Shown one piece after another: positions 34,656 to 45,251 of a stretch of DNA of 64,000 nucleotides (position 1 is the stretch's first letter; the number at the start of each line of letters is the position of its first letter). The notes beneath the pieces were generated by a model. The model was given only the letters and a program-made list of their open reading frames with translations, was not told the DNA's origin and did not search any database. The stretch comes from Gadus chalcogrammus. Lineage: Eukaryota; Chordata; Actinopteri; Gadiformes; Gadidae. The translations under genes and the position numbers were made by a program. The DNA is taken from the NCBI RefSeq assembly GCF_026213295.1, contig NC_079422.1, positions 24,830,686-24,894,685 of the forward strand. Direction: 5' to 3'.

Positions 34656-35439
34656 CAAGACCTTTCGTCTCGGTTCCCTTGTTCATCTGGCTGTTTCAGC
34701 TCACTGGGTTTTATTCTATTTAACTATTTCTCTAAATATTTATGGTTGTCCCTCTTCCGTTTTATTCTATAGCATTCTCAACGATGACACACAGACACAC
34801 ATACAAGAACAGTCACACACACACACAAACAATCACCCAATATTATCTAAATTCTCCCTCACTGTCTACAATTCACCCAGTACATCTTTAATTTTTTTTC
34901 CTCATTTGAATTACAACACACCCCACAGAATACGCACCATACACCCTCACACAAGAACATCTGCAGTGCACTATATTTACACATACACACACACCGCCCC
35001 TCACATCTGCAACACCGCAAGGGAGAGAGGGAGAGAGCGAGGGAGATAAAGGGAGAGGGAGAATAAAGAAGAATCAAACTAGGGCGAGTGGGAGCCTGCA
35101 GCAGCTCCTGCGATGAAGGATAATGTGGGCTCGCTCGCCGCCGTTCTCTGTGCTCACCCAGAACATGCTGGCCTTGCACAAGTACTTGGACGAGAGGAAC
35201 ACTGGGCCCTTCCCTCCTCGTCTGACGGTGGCGGTATCAACAGAAACTCAAGCGACTTAAGCAGAAATAACTCTGGACTTGTAAACACTCCTCTTAAGCA
35301 TGGCTCTGTTTACCGGCTGTGCATGCACAGTCCATCAATGGACCAATCAGGGAAAATATGTTGGTTTTTAATTGAGGTTAAATTATGTTTTGTTTGTTGC
35401 TGCGCTTAATGGAAAGTTGATGTTATAATATTTAATTTG
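34653..35439. other. non-coding sequence, no gene seen
   Basis: CA-rich patches (34790-34835, 34975-34995) and a GA-rich patch (35020-35060) are the only structure visible. Confidence 0.45.
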
Positions 35440-36360
35440 TTGACGTCTAATAATTTAAATAATCGATTTCATTATAAAGACGAATGGCGCTAGTTAGTCA
35501 TTAAATGTGAGCGGAGACCACATCTCGCTCTCCCAGTTGGGAATTGACATAATTATGAAGGCCCAGGCTTTTGTTCTAATCTCTGATGCATTAGCTGTTG
35601 GCCGTAGAGGCGTGGGCATCATTTCCCTGACATTGAACGTAATTATGCTCTCCCTATGCAGCACGACCCGATCCGCCTGCCTGCCGCTAACTTTATTTCA
35701 TGTGATTGCTGCGAGTTCCCTCGGCGGGGTCCCTGAGAGTTTCGAGCGAGCCCCTCGTAGTAGCCTCAGCCTCGGCGTCTTACAGCCGAACCGATATTAA
35801 TGTCGGCGGTAATCTCAGCGAGGGTCAGCGCTGCTAAAAGCCAGTCACTCACACATCAATCACTCCCCCTTATTAACACGCGAGGGGGGCACCGTGTTTT
35901 CAAAACTCGATTCATTTTCTAATTGAATCCCGTCACCTTTCATGGAAGTCTATCAAATGACGGCGAACTGAAAGGGCAGCGGCGGGGAGAGTGGAGCGAA
36001 CGCTGTGTTCTTGTTGTTCAGCGCGGCGCGGGTAATGATGTTGATCCCTTGGCTGGTGTTGTGACGCGGTAAGGCGCACAAGACCACGTCTGTGGCGGTC
36101 CCAGGCTTTGAGAGGAGAGATTCTATCCTTTATGGAGCCCCCCACCCCTGATATGACAGAAGCTCTTTTCTGTCACCGACAGAGGACATTGATCCCCTCT
36201 CCCCGCCGAGCGGGCGGTACAGAGACGGAGCCGACATGAGACAACCTTTTATCTTTTTAAAATGAGGCCTGGAACAATGCTGACTGACAATTCAATTAAA
36301 GAATCACCAACTGTTGTGCTCAAAGTTGCAGCCATAATTAGTAATATGAGAGAGTATAAA
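35440..36360. promoter_or_regulatory. candidate conserved non-coding block
   Basis: About 900 bases of repeat-free, high-complexity sequence carry several homeodomain-type cores, including GACATAATTATGAAG at about 35546 and CGTAATTATGCTC at about 35638. Coding frames here are short and unrecognisable. Long complex islands inside repeat-rich fish intergenic DNA are often enhancers of developmental genes, but conservation cannot be judged from one sequence. Confidence 0.3.
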
Positions 36361-36408
36361 CAACATCAGTCCCTTGTTTAGTTGTACAATGTGGATGAAA
36401 AAGAATAC

Positions 36409-36580
36409 AGACGGACAGATATACAGATATACAGAGAGACATAGAGATAGAGAGACAGAGATACAGATAGATCTATCCATCAGTAGATAGATAGATAGAT
36501 AGATAGATGGATGGATGGATGGATGGATGGATAGATATTCATATATATTTATTGATAGATAGACAAAAGAATGATGAATA
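36409..36580. repeat. (GATA)n / (GGAT)n tetranucleotide microsatellite
   Basis: Loose ACAGATAT and AGAGATAG units precede about six GATA units, then about six GGAT units at 36507-36531, then GATAGATAGAC. The switch from GATA to GGAT is typical of an array seeded by a point change. Confidence 0.9.
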
Positions 36581-38185
36581 GATACATAGAGATAAAGTAG
36601 AAATAGACAAATATACAGATGAATCCCGACAGCCGGGCCTCAGAAGGATTGGCAGAATTTTGTTATGTTTTTTTTGGTCCAGAAAGAGATTGAAGGCTTA
36701 GAAAGAATCAGCTGTGAATTATTTGACATAAAAAGCACGAAAATGAAATGTGCATGTTTTTTTTGCATAATCATATAACCAAATATAGCCCAGATCTTCT
36801 GCCTCCCAGATCCCTTTCTGACGGCTCCCGTCTCAAAGCGTACGAGTTTTGGAGGGAGGCGTTCGCCCGGCTTCTCTCGACACGGCGCTAGCGTCTGGGC
36901 CGGATTACGGTTCGTTGCCAACTGCCAATGTCCAGAGATTTGGCAAAGATGTTTGTGACATGATGTTCTTTGTCAGTGTCACACACACATCCATGATTTC
37001 ACTGACTATGGCTGTGTTTGTGCAGAGCAGCTTGCACAAGCTTGATAAATCCTTTAAGCATCTGATCACATCGAAATCCAGAGTCATCTTTTGCCGGTCC
37101 TAGCAAGGATAAAATGCAAAAAAACAAAAACAAACGGATGGTCGTTGGAGCAGTACAGAGCCCGATGAGGTAACGTCAGTAATACATGACCTGGATGGGT
37201 GCTGATGGGAATGAACGCCGTCTTCCACATCGATGCCGTGCCCCATTGTGACCGCGTTCAACTGGCATTGTCACGGTCCTGTTATGAATATTTTCATTGG
37301 GTTCGGCGTTCCAAAGGAAAACACTTCTATTTAGTTTATTTCCCAACACAGAGTTTCTAAAACACATCTCACAGCGAGATACCAGCTCTTATTTCCTCTG
37401 GCTTTTAAGTATTTAGAGAGAAAAATAAAATAGGAAAAAGACTACAAAGGAATGCACCAGGTGGATCCTGAGTTCAAGACTGAACCACAAGCTAATCCAG
37501 AGGCAGACACACCTCTCACATCATACTCTGGGAAACAGCCCAATCCTCACTGGGGGAGAGAAAGAGATTACACTGAGCGATCCCTGGCATGTTACCTCGC
37601 ATGTGGACAAACCTATCATCCAGTGGCTTCCTCCTGGGCTGTACTACCGTAGCACCTGCGCCGCCTACCCGTTCCCTAGACCAGCTCCCAGCAATCAACC
37701 TGCCTGGTAACACATGATCCCACCACTCCTCACCACTACCGGTCCCTTCCCCGCAATACAGAAGTGACCCGGTTCTTTAAAAACTGGGACCTTTTCACAG
37801 CACAGCGGCTCTGAGTCCATTAATCTGGACCTTTCAGCGGTGCGGCCGCAGCAGGCTCTCCCAGCCCTGATGTAGCCCTTATGTACGCCTTGTCGCGGCG
37901 ACAGGGAGCCCTGAAGGACCGCGGACCTTCACACAGGCCCGGTGACTTTGGCCGTGATGGATGGCGTGTCTGCGCCTCCCCTCAGCTGATGTTGCGCAGG
38001 GTCGCGGCGTAGGGTCACAGCCGACCCCCGGTCCGGCGTTCTTGCTCACCAAACATCTGGGCGACCTGGGAGACACGCCGTTAAGAGATGAGGACAAGGT
38101 CGTCATTTTTCAAATGTCTTCGGCTCCCTGCATTACGGTCATATTCACAGCTACAGCTTAGGCTGTGCTTGCCCTGTCCTTTTGT
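36581..38185. other. non-coding sequence, no gene seen
   Basis: No frame is recognisable. Sequence at 37800-38110 is GC-rich with opposing 66-75 codon frames that look random. Confidence 0.45.
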
Positions 38186-38189
38186 ATAT

Positions 38190-38515
38190 TTACATTTAGA
38201 GCATTTAGCAGACGCTTTCTCCAAAGCGACTTACAATAAGTTCACTTGTCAGAAGGAGGAGAAACAACAATATATCGCTTTCGGTACAGTAAGGATGAAC
38301 ATAGAACCAAGTGCCAAGCACTAACAATTGTTAGGTTAACCCATTCCCCGTATGCAACAAAGATAGCTAGGAAAAGATGCTACACAATGCTAAGTACTAT
38401 TATTATGTGCCAGGACGTACAACACACAGTAAGTGTGTACGTTAAGTGCCAGGACATACAACACACAATAAGTGCGTACATTAAGTGCCAGGACGTACAA
38501 CATTCAATAAGTGTG
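38190..38515 (-). mobile_element. retroposon of the same family as 17986-18192, minus orientation
   Basis: Read on the minus strand, the 3' tail is GTCGCTTTGGAGAAAGCGTC then TGCTAAATGC. The body matches GCTAAG/TAGTACTTAGCATTGTG, ATCTTTGTTGC and GGGGAATGGGTTAACC. At its 5' end the phrase TTAAGTGCCAGGACGTACAA / CACACAATAAGTGTGTACG is tandemly repeated three times (about 38400-38515), with a period near 38. Plus and minus copies together define a repeat family in this window. Confidence 0.65.
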
Positions 38516-38955
38516 TAAGAGTGGTCTGAGGGTTGGCTATGCAGAGTCTATTTAAGTTATTCCAGCCAGATATACAGTATATTTAAATAAATATATATAT
38601 TTTGTGTCTGGATGATTAAACTGTAATAACAAAGGTAGACGAAATATTATGCAATAACATCTTTTCAGAAATGCTACGCTAAACTTCTATTTTATTTATG
38701 GTAATCTGATTAAAAAGTGATAAAAGCGTGTGCTAATTGCATGACGGTAAAAGGGAATCAAACAATGCATTAATTTCCACCCTCACTTGTTTTTTTGTTG
38801 TTTGCGCTCCTCAGTGAACACTGCCACCCCTCGACAGTAGGGGGCAGGCTTGGAGAAGCTCTCGGCATGCCTCCCATCACACCCTTCTCTCAGACATCGA
38901 GACCAACCCCAGAGATTGCACACACAATGTGGGTGGCAGGCAGCAACCCGCACCT
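38516..38955. other. AT-rich non-coding sequence
   Basis: A/T-rich, with TATATTTAAATAAATATATA at about 38577. No gene seen. Confidence 0.5.
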
Positions 38956-38957
38956 TT

Positions 38958-38959
<2 letters not shown>

Positions 38960-39029
<70 letters not shown>
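38960..39029. repeat. (CT)n microsatellite, ~70 nt
   Basis: A pure CT run is followed by TTTCTCTG. Further CT-rich sequence appears at 39110-39155. Ser-Leu and Arg-Glu frames here are artefacts. Confidence 0.95.
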
Positions 39030-39035
<6 letters not shown>

Positions 39036-39167
39036 GACACACACTCTCTGCTTCCGTATCACTCTCTTATTCATTCCTCTCTCCATGGTTCTGCCACCTA
39101 CTCACTTTCTGACTCTCTCTCTCTCCCCCTCCCCTCCCTCCCTCCCTCTCTCTCAATGTTATCTCCC

Positions 39168-39210
39168 GGGGGGGGGGGGGGGGGGAGGGGAGGGAGGGAG
39201 GGGGGCTGAG
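39168..39210. repeat. poly(G) run (18 nt) with GGGAGG flank
   Basis: G18 is at 39168-39185, followed by AGGGGAGGGAGGGAGGGGGG. Four or more G-tracts in close succession satisfy the simple quadruplex pattern. Confidence 0.95.
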
Positions 39211-39709
39211 CCAATGGGACAGCCCTCAGAGTTCCTTCCCAGCCCTCCAGCAGTTAATTGCAGAGAGAAGATATATGAGGTGCAGAGACACTAAAGGAGC
39301 CGCCATCCCACCACCAGCGTGGGCATGGTGGTGGATGGAGATAGAGAGTGCTGGGCATGGAGACTCGTTTGACTGAAAAAAAACCAACAGAAACAAACAA
39401 CAATCCTTTCACTAATCTAGAGAAGACTCGTCACAATTATTTCGAAAACCTGGCATTTTCTTTGAAGAAGGACACCCAGCCGGGAACAAGAAGCTATCAC
39501 CTCCTCCATCTTGTGAACAAGTGATGCAGACGCCAGCTGATACTGGTAACACAGCGTCATAGCTCCCCTGTGCAGAGCAGCGGCACCACTGCTGGTAGTA
39601 CAACGGCGCTGAAGCAATGCATATCATTAGAAATGACCACTGTGCCAAAGTATTCATCTTCTCTTCAAGGAGCGCGGCCATCATCATCCACTCTCAAATC
39701 ACTGCATCT

Positions 39710-39850
39710 TCCCTCCCTTCCCTGGTCTCTCCCTTGTTGCCTCCCTCCTTCCCCTTGTTTCCTCCCTCCCTCCCTTGTTTCCTTCCTTCCTTCCTCTCCC
39801 CCTCCCTTCCTCCCTCCCTCCCTCCCTCGTTTCTCCCCTCCAAACGCCCT
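39710..39850. repeat. CCCTCCCTT/CCTTCC pyrimidine minisatellite
   Basis: Units of CCCTCCTT, TTGTTTCCTCCCTCCC and CCTTCCTTCC alternate. The strand asymmetry is complete over about 100 bases. Confidence 0.85.
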
Positions 39851-39879
39851 CCCCCGTTTCCCTCTGAAGAAGAGCATGT

Positions 39880-40260
39880 GACGCTCTCGTTGCGCTCTCT
39901 CACGTGTCGGCGGCTCCCGACGGAGAGAGCTGATGCTGCTGCTGCCGCTTAATCTGGGCACCGTCTCGCAGGGGGATCAGCATAAGACCGAGAGGCGGTC
40001 GGCTGGTGGTGGAGGGCGGATTGCCTGCAGCGTGCGGGGCCCGGGTCACTGGGCCCGGCACTCGACAGCCCTGGGCATGTCCCCGCACAGAGCCGGGGGG
40101 GGGGGGGGGGGGGGCGAGGGGGTACCAAAGCGCAGCTCCCCGGCCGCCCGGCAGCACTACAGATGCTGCTCTGCCCGTTGCTCTTCATCCTTGTGTCAAT
40201 TAAAAAGAGACGCGGAGGCGGCGCCACGGTGCACCCCGTCTATTCTTAGTCGGGTGTGAA
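39880..40260. other. GC-rich, CpG-containing block with a G20 run
   Basis: CpG-rich sequence surrounds a run of 20 G (40095-40114). It could be a small CpG island, and therefore a candidate promoter or first exon, but no initiator, splice donor or protein frame is convincing. The 65-108 codon frames lie on both strands and are Gly/Pro-rich through the homopolymer. Confidence 0.4.
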
Positions 40261-40480
40261 TCTATGAGTCGGTTTACAGCATCGCGCTGTGATTGAAGGG
40301 AAAAGGCCTGCCGTCTGCGATGAGCTGACGAACGTTAGGTAATGCTAAAGACCACGTCGGCGTCTGGTGATGCACAAGCAGACGTCAATTAGTCTATTAC
40401 CGGCCGAGCCTCCGCACTGACCTGCAGCGCATGCTATTGATTCCGCTTTCTCTCTGCGCAAAAAAAAAACGTCCACGCAC

Positions 40481-40745
<265 letters not shown>

Positions 40746-40961
40746 CACAGGGGGCGACTACGAAGCGGTTTTGCACACTCCGTGGTAAAGCAATCCGCGA
40801 AGTGTGCATTGATTCGGAGCCCCCTATCCGGTCTAATGAAGAGCCAAGTCCAGTGATAACATTTCACAGGCACGCGGAGCTGCTACCACAACACCGGCCC
40901 TGAGTGACGGACTGAAAGGGGACGCCGTCTCCCGGCAGAGAGAGAGCAGCCATCTGCTCTG

Positions 40962-41036
40962 GTTCCCGGAGCATGGCGTTCCCGGAGCATAGCGCTCCCG
41001 GAGCATGGCGTTCCCGGAGCGTGGCGTTCCCAGAGT
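40962..41036. repeat. 16-bp tandem repeat, ~4.7 units
   Basis: The unit is GTTCCCGGAGCATGGC, with single-base variants (ATAGC, GCTCCC, CGTGGC, CCCAGA). Minus-strand frames read as RHAPGTP-type repeats and are artefacts. Confidence 0.9.
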
Positions 41037-41202
41037 GTGTCTCTCGAGGACTGCATCGCCTTCCTCTTTATAGACATGGTATATACATATATGGCTGTAA
41101 CTAGCATACATGTGGAGGGGTACGCTGTGTGGGTAAAAGCGCCGTGAGAACGTGCAATGGTGTGGTGCTTAGCCAGGCTGTCTGGGAGCTATGGTCCCAG
41201 TG

Positions 41203-41315
41203 ATTCTGAAGTCTGAAGTCCAGGTGAATCCCATGTCTGTGTGAGTCTGAAGTCTCTGTGAGTCTGAAGTCTCTGTGAGTCTGAAGTCTGTGTGAATCCG
41301 AAGTCTGTGTGAGGG
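41203..41315. repeat. 18-bp tandem repeat, ~5 units
   Basis: The unit is GTGAGTCTGAAGTCTCTG. The outer units are diverged (GTGAATCCGAAGTCTGTG), consistent with growth from the middle. Confidence 0.9.
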
Positions 41316-44195
41316 TGAGTGTATGCGTTTTTGTCAAGGTTGACTTTTCACCGGCGCCATAGGGGAGATGACCACATTAAAGCTCCCCCGTTCTCCGGGC
41401 AGTGAACCGGGCCGGAACGCCACCGCAGGAACGTCGCGCCTGCCCTTTGAAGGAGCCATGTGACGCCGGAGATGTATGCAAGGAGGAGAGACGGTGGCTT
41501 TCACAGCGCCCTCGGACAAATGAATACCCGTCTCTCAGACGCCGGCCTTGTTGAACCTGGCCTATGAGGCAATTTGTCTGGTTTTAGGCTTCAATACACA
41601 ACACAGGCTGCCTCTTCCTCAGTCAAAATGTCTTTTCAATCCAGTCAGCTTTGTCTCCGTTTTGTGTCGGCTGATGATTTGACAAGCGCCGTAGAACAAT
41701 GTTGAAGGACTCCATCCGTTTTGGATGAGATGGGTGTCATGGGATTATTAATATGCGGTTCAAGGGCTGGAAAGTGGAACGTTTTGCATGGCTTTCTACG
41801 TATACAGTACAGTACAGTATATATAAATACATATAGTATATACAGTGTGTGTCAGCGTGAAACATGTAGCCTATGCCCGCCGGCTTGTTTCATGGGAGTA
41901 TTTATTAAGTTTCATCTTCAAAGCCTTGGAAGAAATAATCTCACTGTAGGCTATCTTCTTCATTCTATAAATGTATCTGCTGAAAAACAACATGGGAAAG
42001 AAAGTTAGAACTGGTATACGTGTAGGTATATATTTAGGAGGTAAGTCATTATTTACCTTCAAATTCTCATAAGCTAAACTTCAGCTTGACTTTAAAATAT
42101 ATTCTACTACTGTATTCTATTGGAATCTATTCATATAAATCGATATTTACACATCAATTAAGCAAAAATTCAACGGACCACAGATAACATCCGATCGATA
42201 AATCACATGTGATTACTCGGTTAAAACGACTCAACATGGATGCATCTCCACATCTCACCCAGACTGTTTCCTTGTCTCTGGCCCGTACACTGCTGTGTGA
42301 TCAAACGTGCCTTCGTCAGCAGCAGTAAGGGATGACGCTCGGTCCGAAGGTTTCCCAAGGTACGAAAGAAGCACATCCACGCACGTCCAAACTTCCAGCC
42401 TAAAATTAGATTGAGGCTTCACTACATGATACACATGGATGAAACAAGCGGAATATGAACTGAAGAAGCTCAGAGGAGATTCCTGGAACATCATGTCATG
42501 TCATCAGCTTTCTGTCCCTGGTGTTCCCAGGAGTGGCCAGCTGTCTCTGTCAGCGGAGTTATAGCAGGTACAGCGATAACGACAGAGTACCTATGGGAAG
42601 TCAGTTGCATGACCCTCTTGTCTCATTGAACGGCAGAGGCAATTATAATGCACATCTAGTCTTCTTCTGTTATTAAATTTTTTGTTCGTTTTGGTTCAAA
42701 TTTGTTCGCAGCAAGGGGCGAAATGTAAATTCAAGATGATTACGAGGCAAAGTGTGTGACTCTCAACCTTGAAGCTTGGCAGCCATGTTAGGGCGCTGTT
42801 GCTGAAAACATTAGCTAGGAAAATAGTTTTTCCACCGATTGCAGTTTGTGGACACTCTTTCTTACGAAACTCATGAGGAATGTGACACAAACAGCCGCCA
42901 GATCCGGACAAAAAGAAAATCTGGTCCTTGAATGGTGCATCCAGTGGCTGTTGGTTTGTTTCAGGCAGGAAGTCGAGTAGACAGATCAGACCATCTCACA
43001 CTGGGTAGATGGGTCTTAGTGTACAGTCCGGTTTGTACAAAAAATTACAATATGTATTCAATTAGTCCACCCAACCACACATGTGTATTTGATTGCATAC
43101 CATTAGTAGCCGACCATCCTGAAGTTCACCTTATGTTTCTCTCTGACCGTGAGTCTGGCCTCATAAACTGTTGAATGCCTTTTCCAAAAATGTAAAAGTG
43201 ATGGGACCAATCAGCACTAAGGAGAGTTATGATAGGACCAATCAGGGCTTAGGGGGAGGAGTTGCATGTCATGATGTACATGTAGCCTGGCAGTCGGACA
43301 AATTTAAAACAACGGCGGCACCAACCAAGGAAGGTTTAGCCATCTCCAAAACAGTTTTTGTCCAAAAAAAGACTGAATAACGATGTACGAGGGTGAACAT
43401 TAACGTGCAGCTAAGGCTTTTATCAGTTTAGAATATCTTTTGGCTTTGCCTCACACTGAGAAGAGTGAAGAGAGCAAGGATGTCTCTGATTGGCTGGCAT
43501 ATTTGAACTCAATTACGGCCAAGCCAGCCAAGGCCAGACTGCTATTCATTGCAAAATGCAAACGTGTTTATCTGGATGGTCTCATGAGGCAATAGCATTT
43601 CCAAAGGAATTGCCAACAAAGCAATATTCACGCAGTTTTGTTCTTTATTTGAGTCATTTCATCTTTCATTTCATTTCAAACTGGAGCTGTTTACTGCCTT
43701 CCGTTTGATACTGCCTGGCATTTGAATCCATCAGAAGGAATTAGTCTGAGAAAACAGTGGAGGAATGACTGATGATGATTACTGTTGATACGGTTGATCT
43801 AATGATCTAGATTCAAGTTCAATCAACAAAATGATAACTCGGTTGTCATTTTTTTATTGCAGATAGAACCCATTTTAACTCACATTATGTTTCATGTTAG
43901 TCCAAGGATAACAATCGCCTCAGCCAATCAAGGTATGGGAAGTCATGAAGACACACACTGGCCTCTAACTACTTTAGGAAAGAAGATTGAAAACAATCAG
44001 AAGACGGTAAGTTGGGGATTTGGGTTTATTGATGCGGGTACAATGGAATGGGAACACATTTAGACAAAAGCGGTCGCATTGTTTCAGGTGAGGCCGTTAT
44101 TGGTGCAGAGGTAAGGACAGGGAGGGTAGCTTAGCAACATCTGAATGTACTATAATAGTTTTAATGTTAATCATAATGAGGTTGATGCGTATAGA
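41316..44195. other. non-coding interval, no gene seen
   Basis: Frames are short and unrecognisable. A CAGTACAGTACAGTATATATA patch lies at about 41808-41825. No element boundaries were found. Confidence 0.45.
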
Positions 44196-44284
44196 ATGGG
44201 TCACTAAGGGGTAGGGTTGGAGAAGCAGGGGTCACTAAGGGTTAGAGTTAAGGCTAGACTAGCACTAAGGGCTAAGGGTTAGAG

Positions 44285-44914
44285 CAGGGGTGTCAAACGT
44301 ACGGCCCGCGGGCCGGATCAGGCCCGCGAATGGGTTTAATCCGGCCCGCGAGATGATTTTGTGAAGTATGGTATTGTAAAAAAAAAAATATATATTATAA
44401 AGAAAATTATATATTTTTTTTTCTTCCTAGCATTACATGAATTGCATTGACTGGCACTGATTAATTTGTTGTACATTGAACTACTGGACAATTGTGTGTA
44501 ACTGGAAGTCGCTTTGGAATGTAACGTAAAATGATCTGCTATTTTTCAATGAAACTGCTGTTCTTAATGTGTCCACTAGAAGTCGCAGGGAGCAAGTATT
44601 AACAGGTAGTGCAGCTAGCCCGGAGCTACCTTGTCGTTCTGCCTTATACTTCCAACATTATGCGCTTTGGCGCTCGATCTCATTGCCCCAAAATGTCTCT
44701 GTCAAACAGACGAAAAGTGGACACAGTGCAGAGTTTTCCAAGAAAAATGGTCATCGTCCTTTATATTCACGGAAGTAAATGGGAAACCCGTGTTTGGTGT
44801 GCTCACAGCATGTTTAATTTTACATAATTATGCCATATTTTTACCGGTCCGGCCCACTCGGGAATAGATTTTCCTCCATGTGGCCCCTGAGCTAAAATGA
44901 GTTTGACACCCCTG
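44285..44914 (+). mobile_element. hAT-family DNA transposon (630 bp) with perfect 8-bp target-site duplication
   Basis: Terminal inverted repeats are CAGGGGTGTCAAAC at 44285-44298 and its exact complement at 44901-44914. The octamer GGTTAGAG is present immediately outside each end (44277-44284 and 44915-44922). The left interior has the CGGCCCGCGGGCCGG phrase and the right interior CCATGTGGCCCCTGAGC, both common to a widespread vertebrate hAT family. The centre retains the start of a transposase gene, so the copy is an internal deletion derivative. The intact terminal repeats and target duplication suggest a fairly young insertion. Confidence 0.95.
44693..44867 (+). pseudogene. hAT transposase N-terminal fragment, frameshifted
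   Basis: An ATG at 44693 opens MSLSNRRKVDT. After that the matching frame shifts by what looks like a two-base loss near 44726, continuing as CRVFQEKWSSSFIFTEVNGK and then PVFGVL before a stop at 44865. The order (basic start, RVFxEKW, FTEVNGKPV) matches the beginning of hAT transposases of the GTF2IRD2-like group, which normally lead into a BED-type zinc finger. The finger cysteines that should follow are lost, and the rest of the protein is deleted up to the right terminus. It cannot encode an active enzyme. Confidence 0.8.
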
Positions 44915-44955
44915 GGTTAGAGTAAAGTTTAGAGTAGCAATGTTCACTAAGGGTT

Positions 44956-45154
44956 ACGGATCTCATTGGCTTTGCAAGGGGCGCTCTGGAAATGCATTGT
45001 GGGTCAATCCGTTCCGTTGCCTACGTTGCCTATGTCGAAAATTCAGAAAGTTTAAACTTTTCAGGCAGCGACGGATCCGTCGGCCAATCAGATCGCGTCC
45101 CCCATACATCAGACACGTCCTCCGTCATCCGACGACGGACATGTGAACACGGTT
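44956..45154. mobile_element. partial copy of the repeat family seen at 58074-58463
   Basis: GCATTGTGG, TTCCGTTG, CAGGCAGCGACGGATCCGTC and CCAATCAGATCGCGTC occur in the same order as in the element at 58074-58463. The termini are not intact here: neither end shows the ACGCCCCGTGCCCAC inverted repeat. It is probably a diverged or truncated member. Confidence 0.6.
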
Positions 45155-45204
45155 TTAGAGTTAAGGGTAGAGTAGCATGGCCACCTTAAACTTTCCAAGG
45201 GCAG

Positions 45205-45208
<4 letters not shown>

Positions 45209-45250
<42 letters not shown>
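45209..45250. repeat. (AT)n microsatellite, ~42 nt
   Basis: A pure AT run that is self-complementary and able to form a cruciform. Confidence 0.95.

Positions 45251-45251
<1 letters not shown>

Larger units (their letters stand above)
44196..45178. repeat. AGGGTTAGAGT-type low-complexity tract hosting two mobile elements
   Basis: Imperfect units such as CACTAAGGGTTAGAGTTAAGG and AGAGTAGCA appear before the first insertion (44196-44284), between the two insertions (44915-44955), and after the second (45155-45178). The tract was probably continuous before the insertions. Confidence 0.65.

Noticed and set aside
40960..41111. Minus-strand frames with repeated RHAPGTPCSG residues
   Set aside because: Product of the 16-bp tandem repeat read in two phases.
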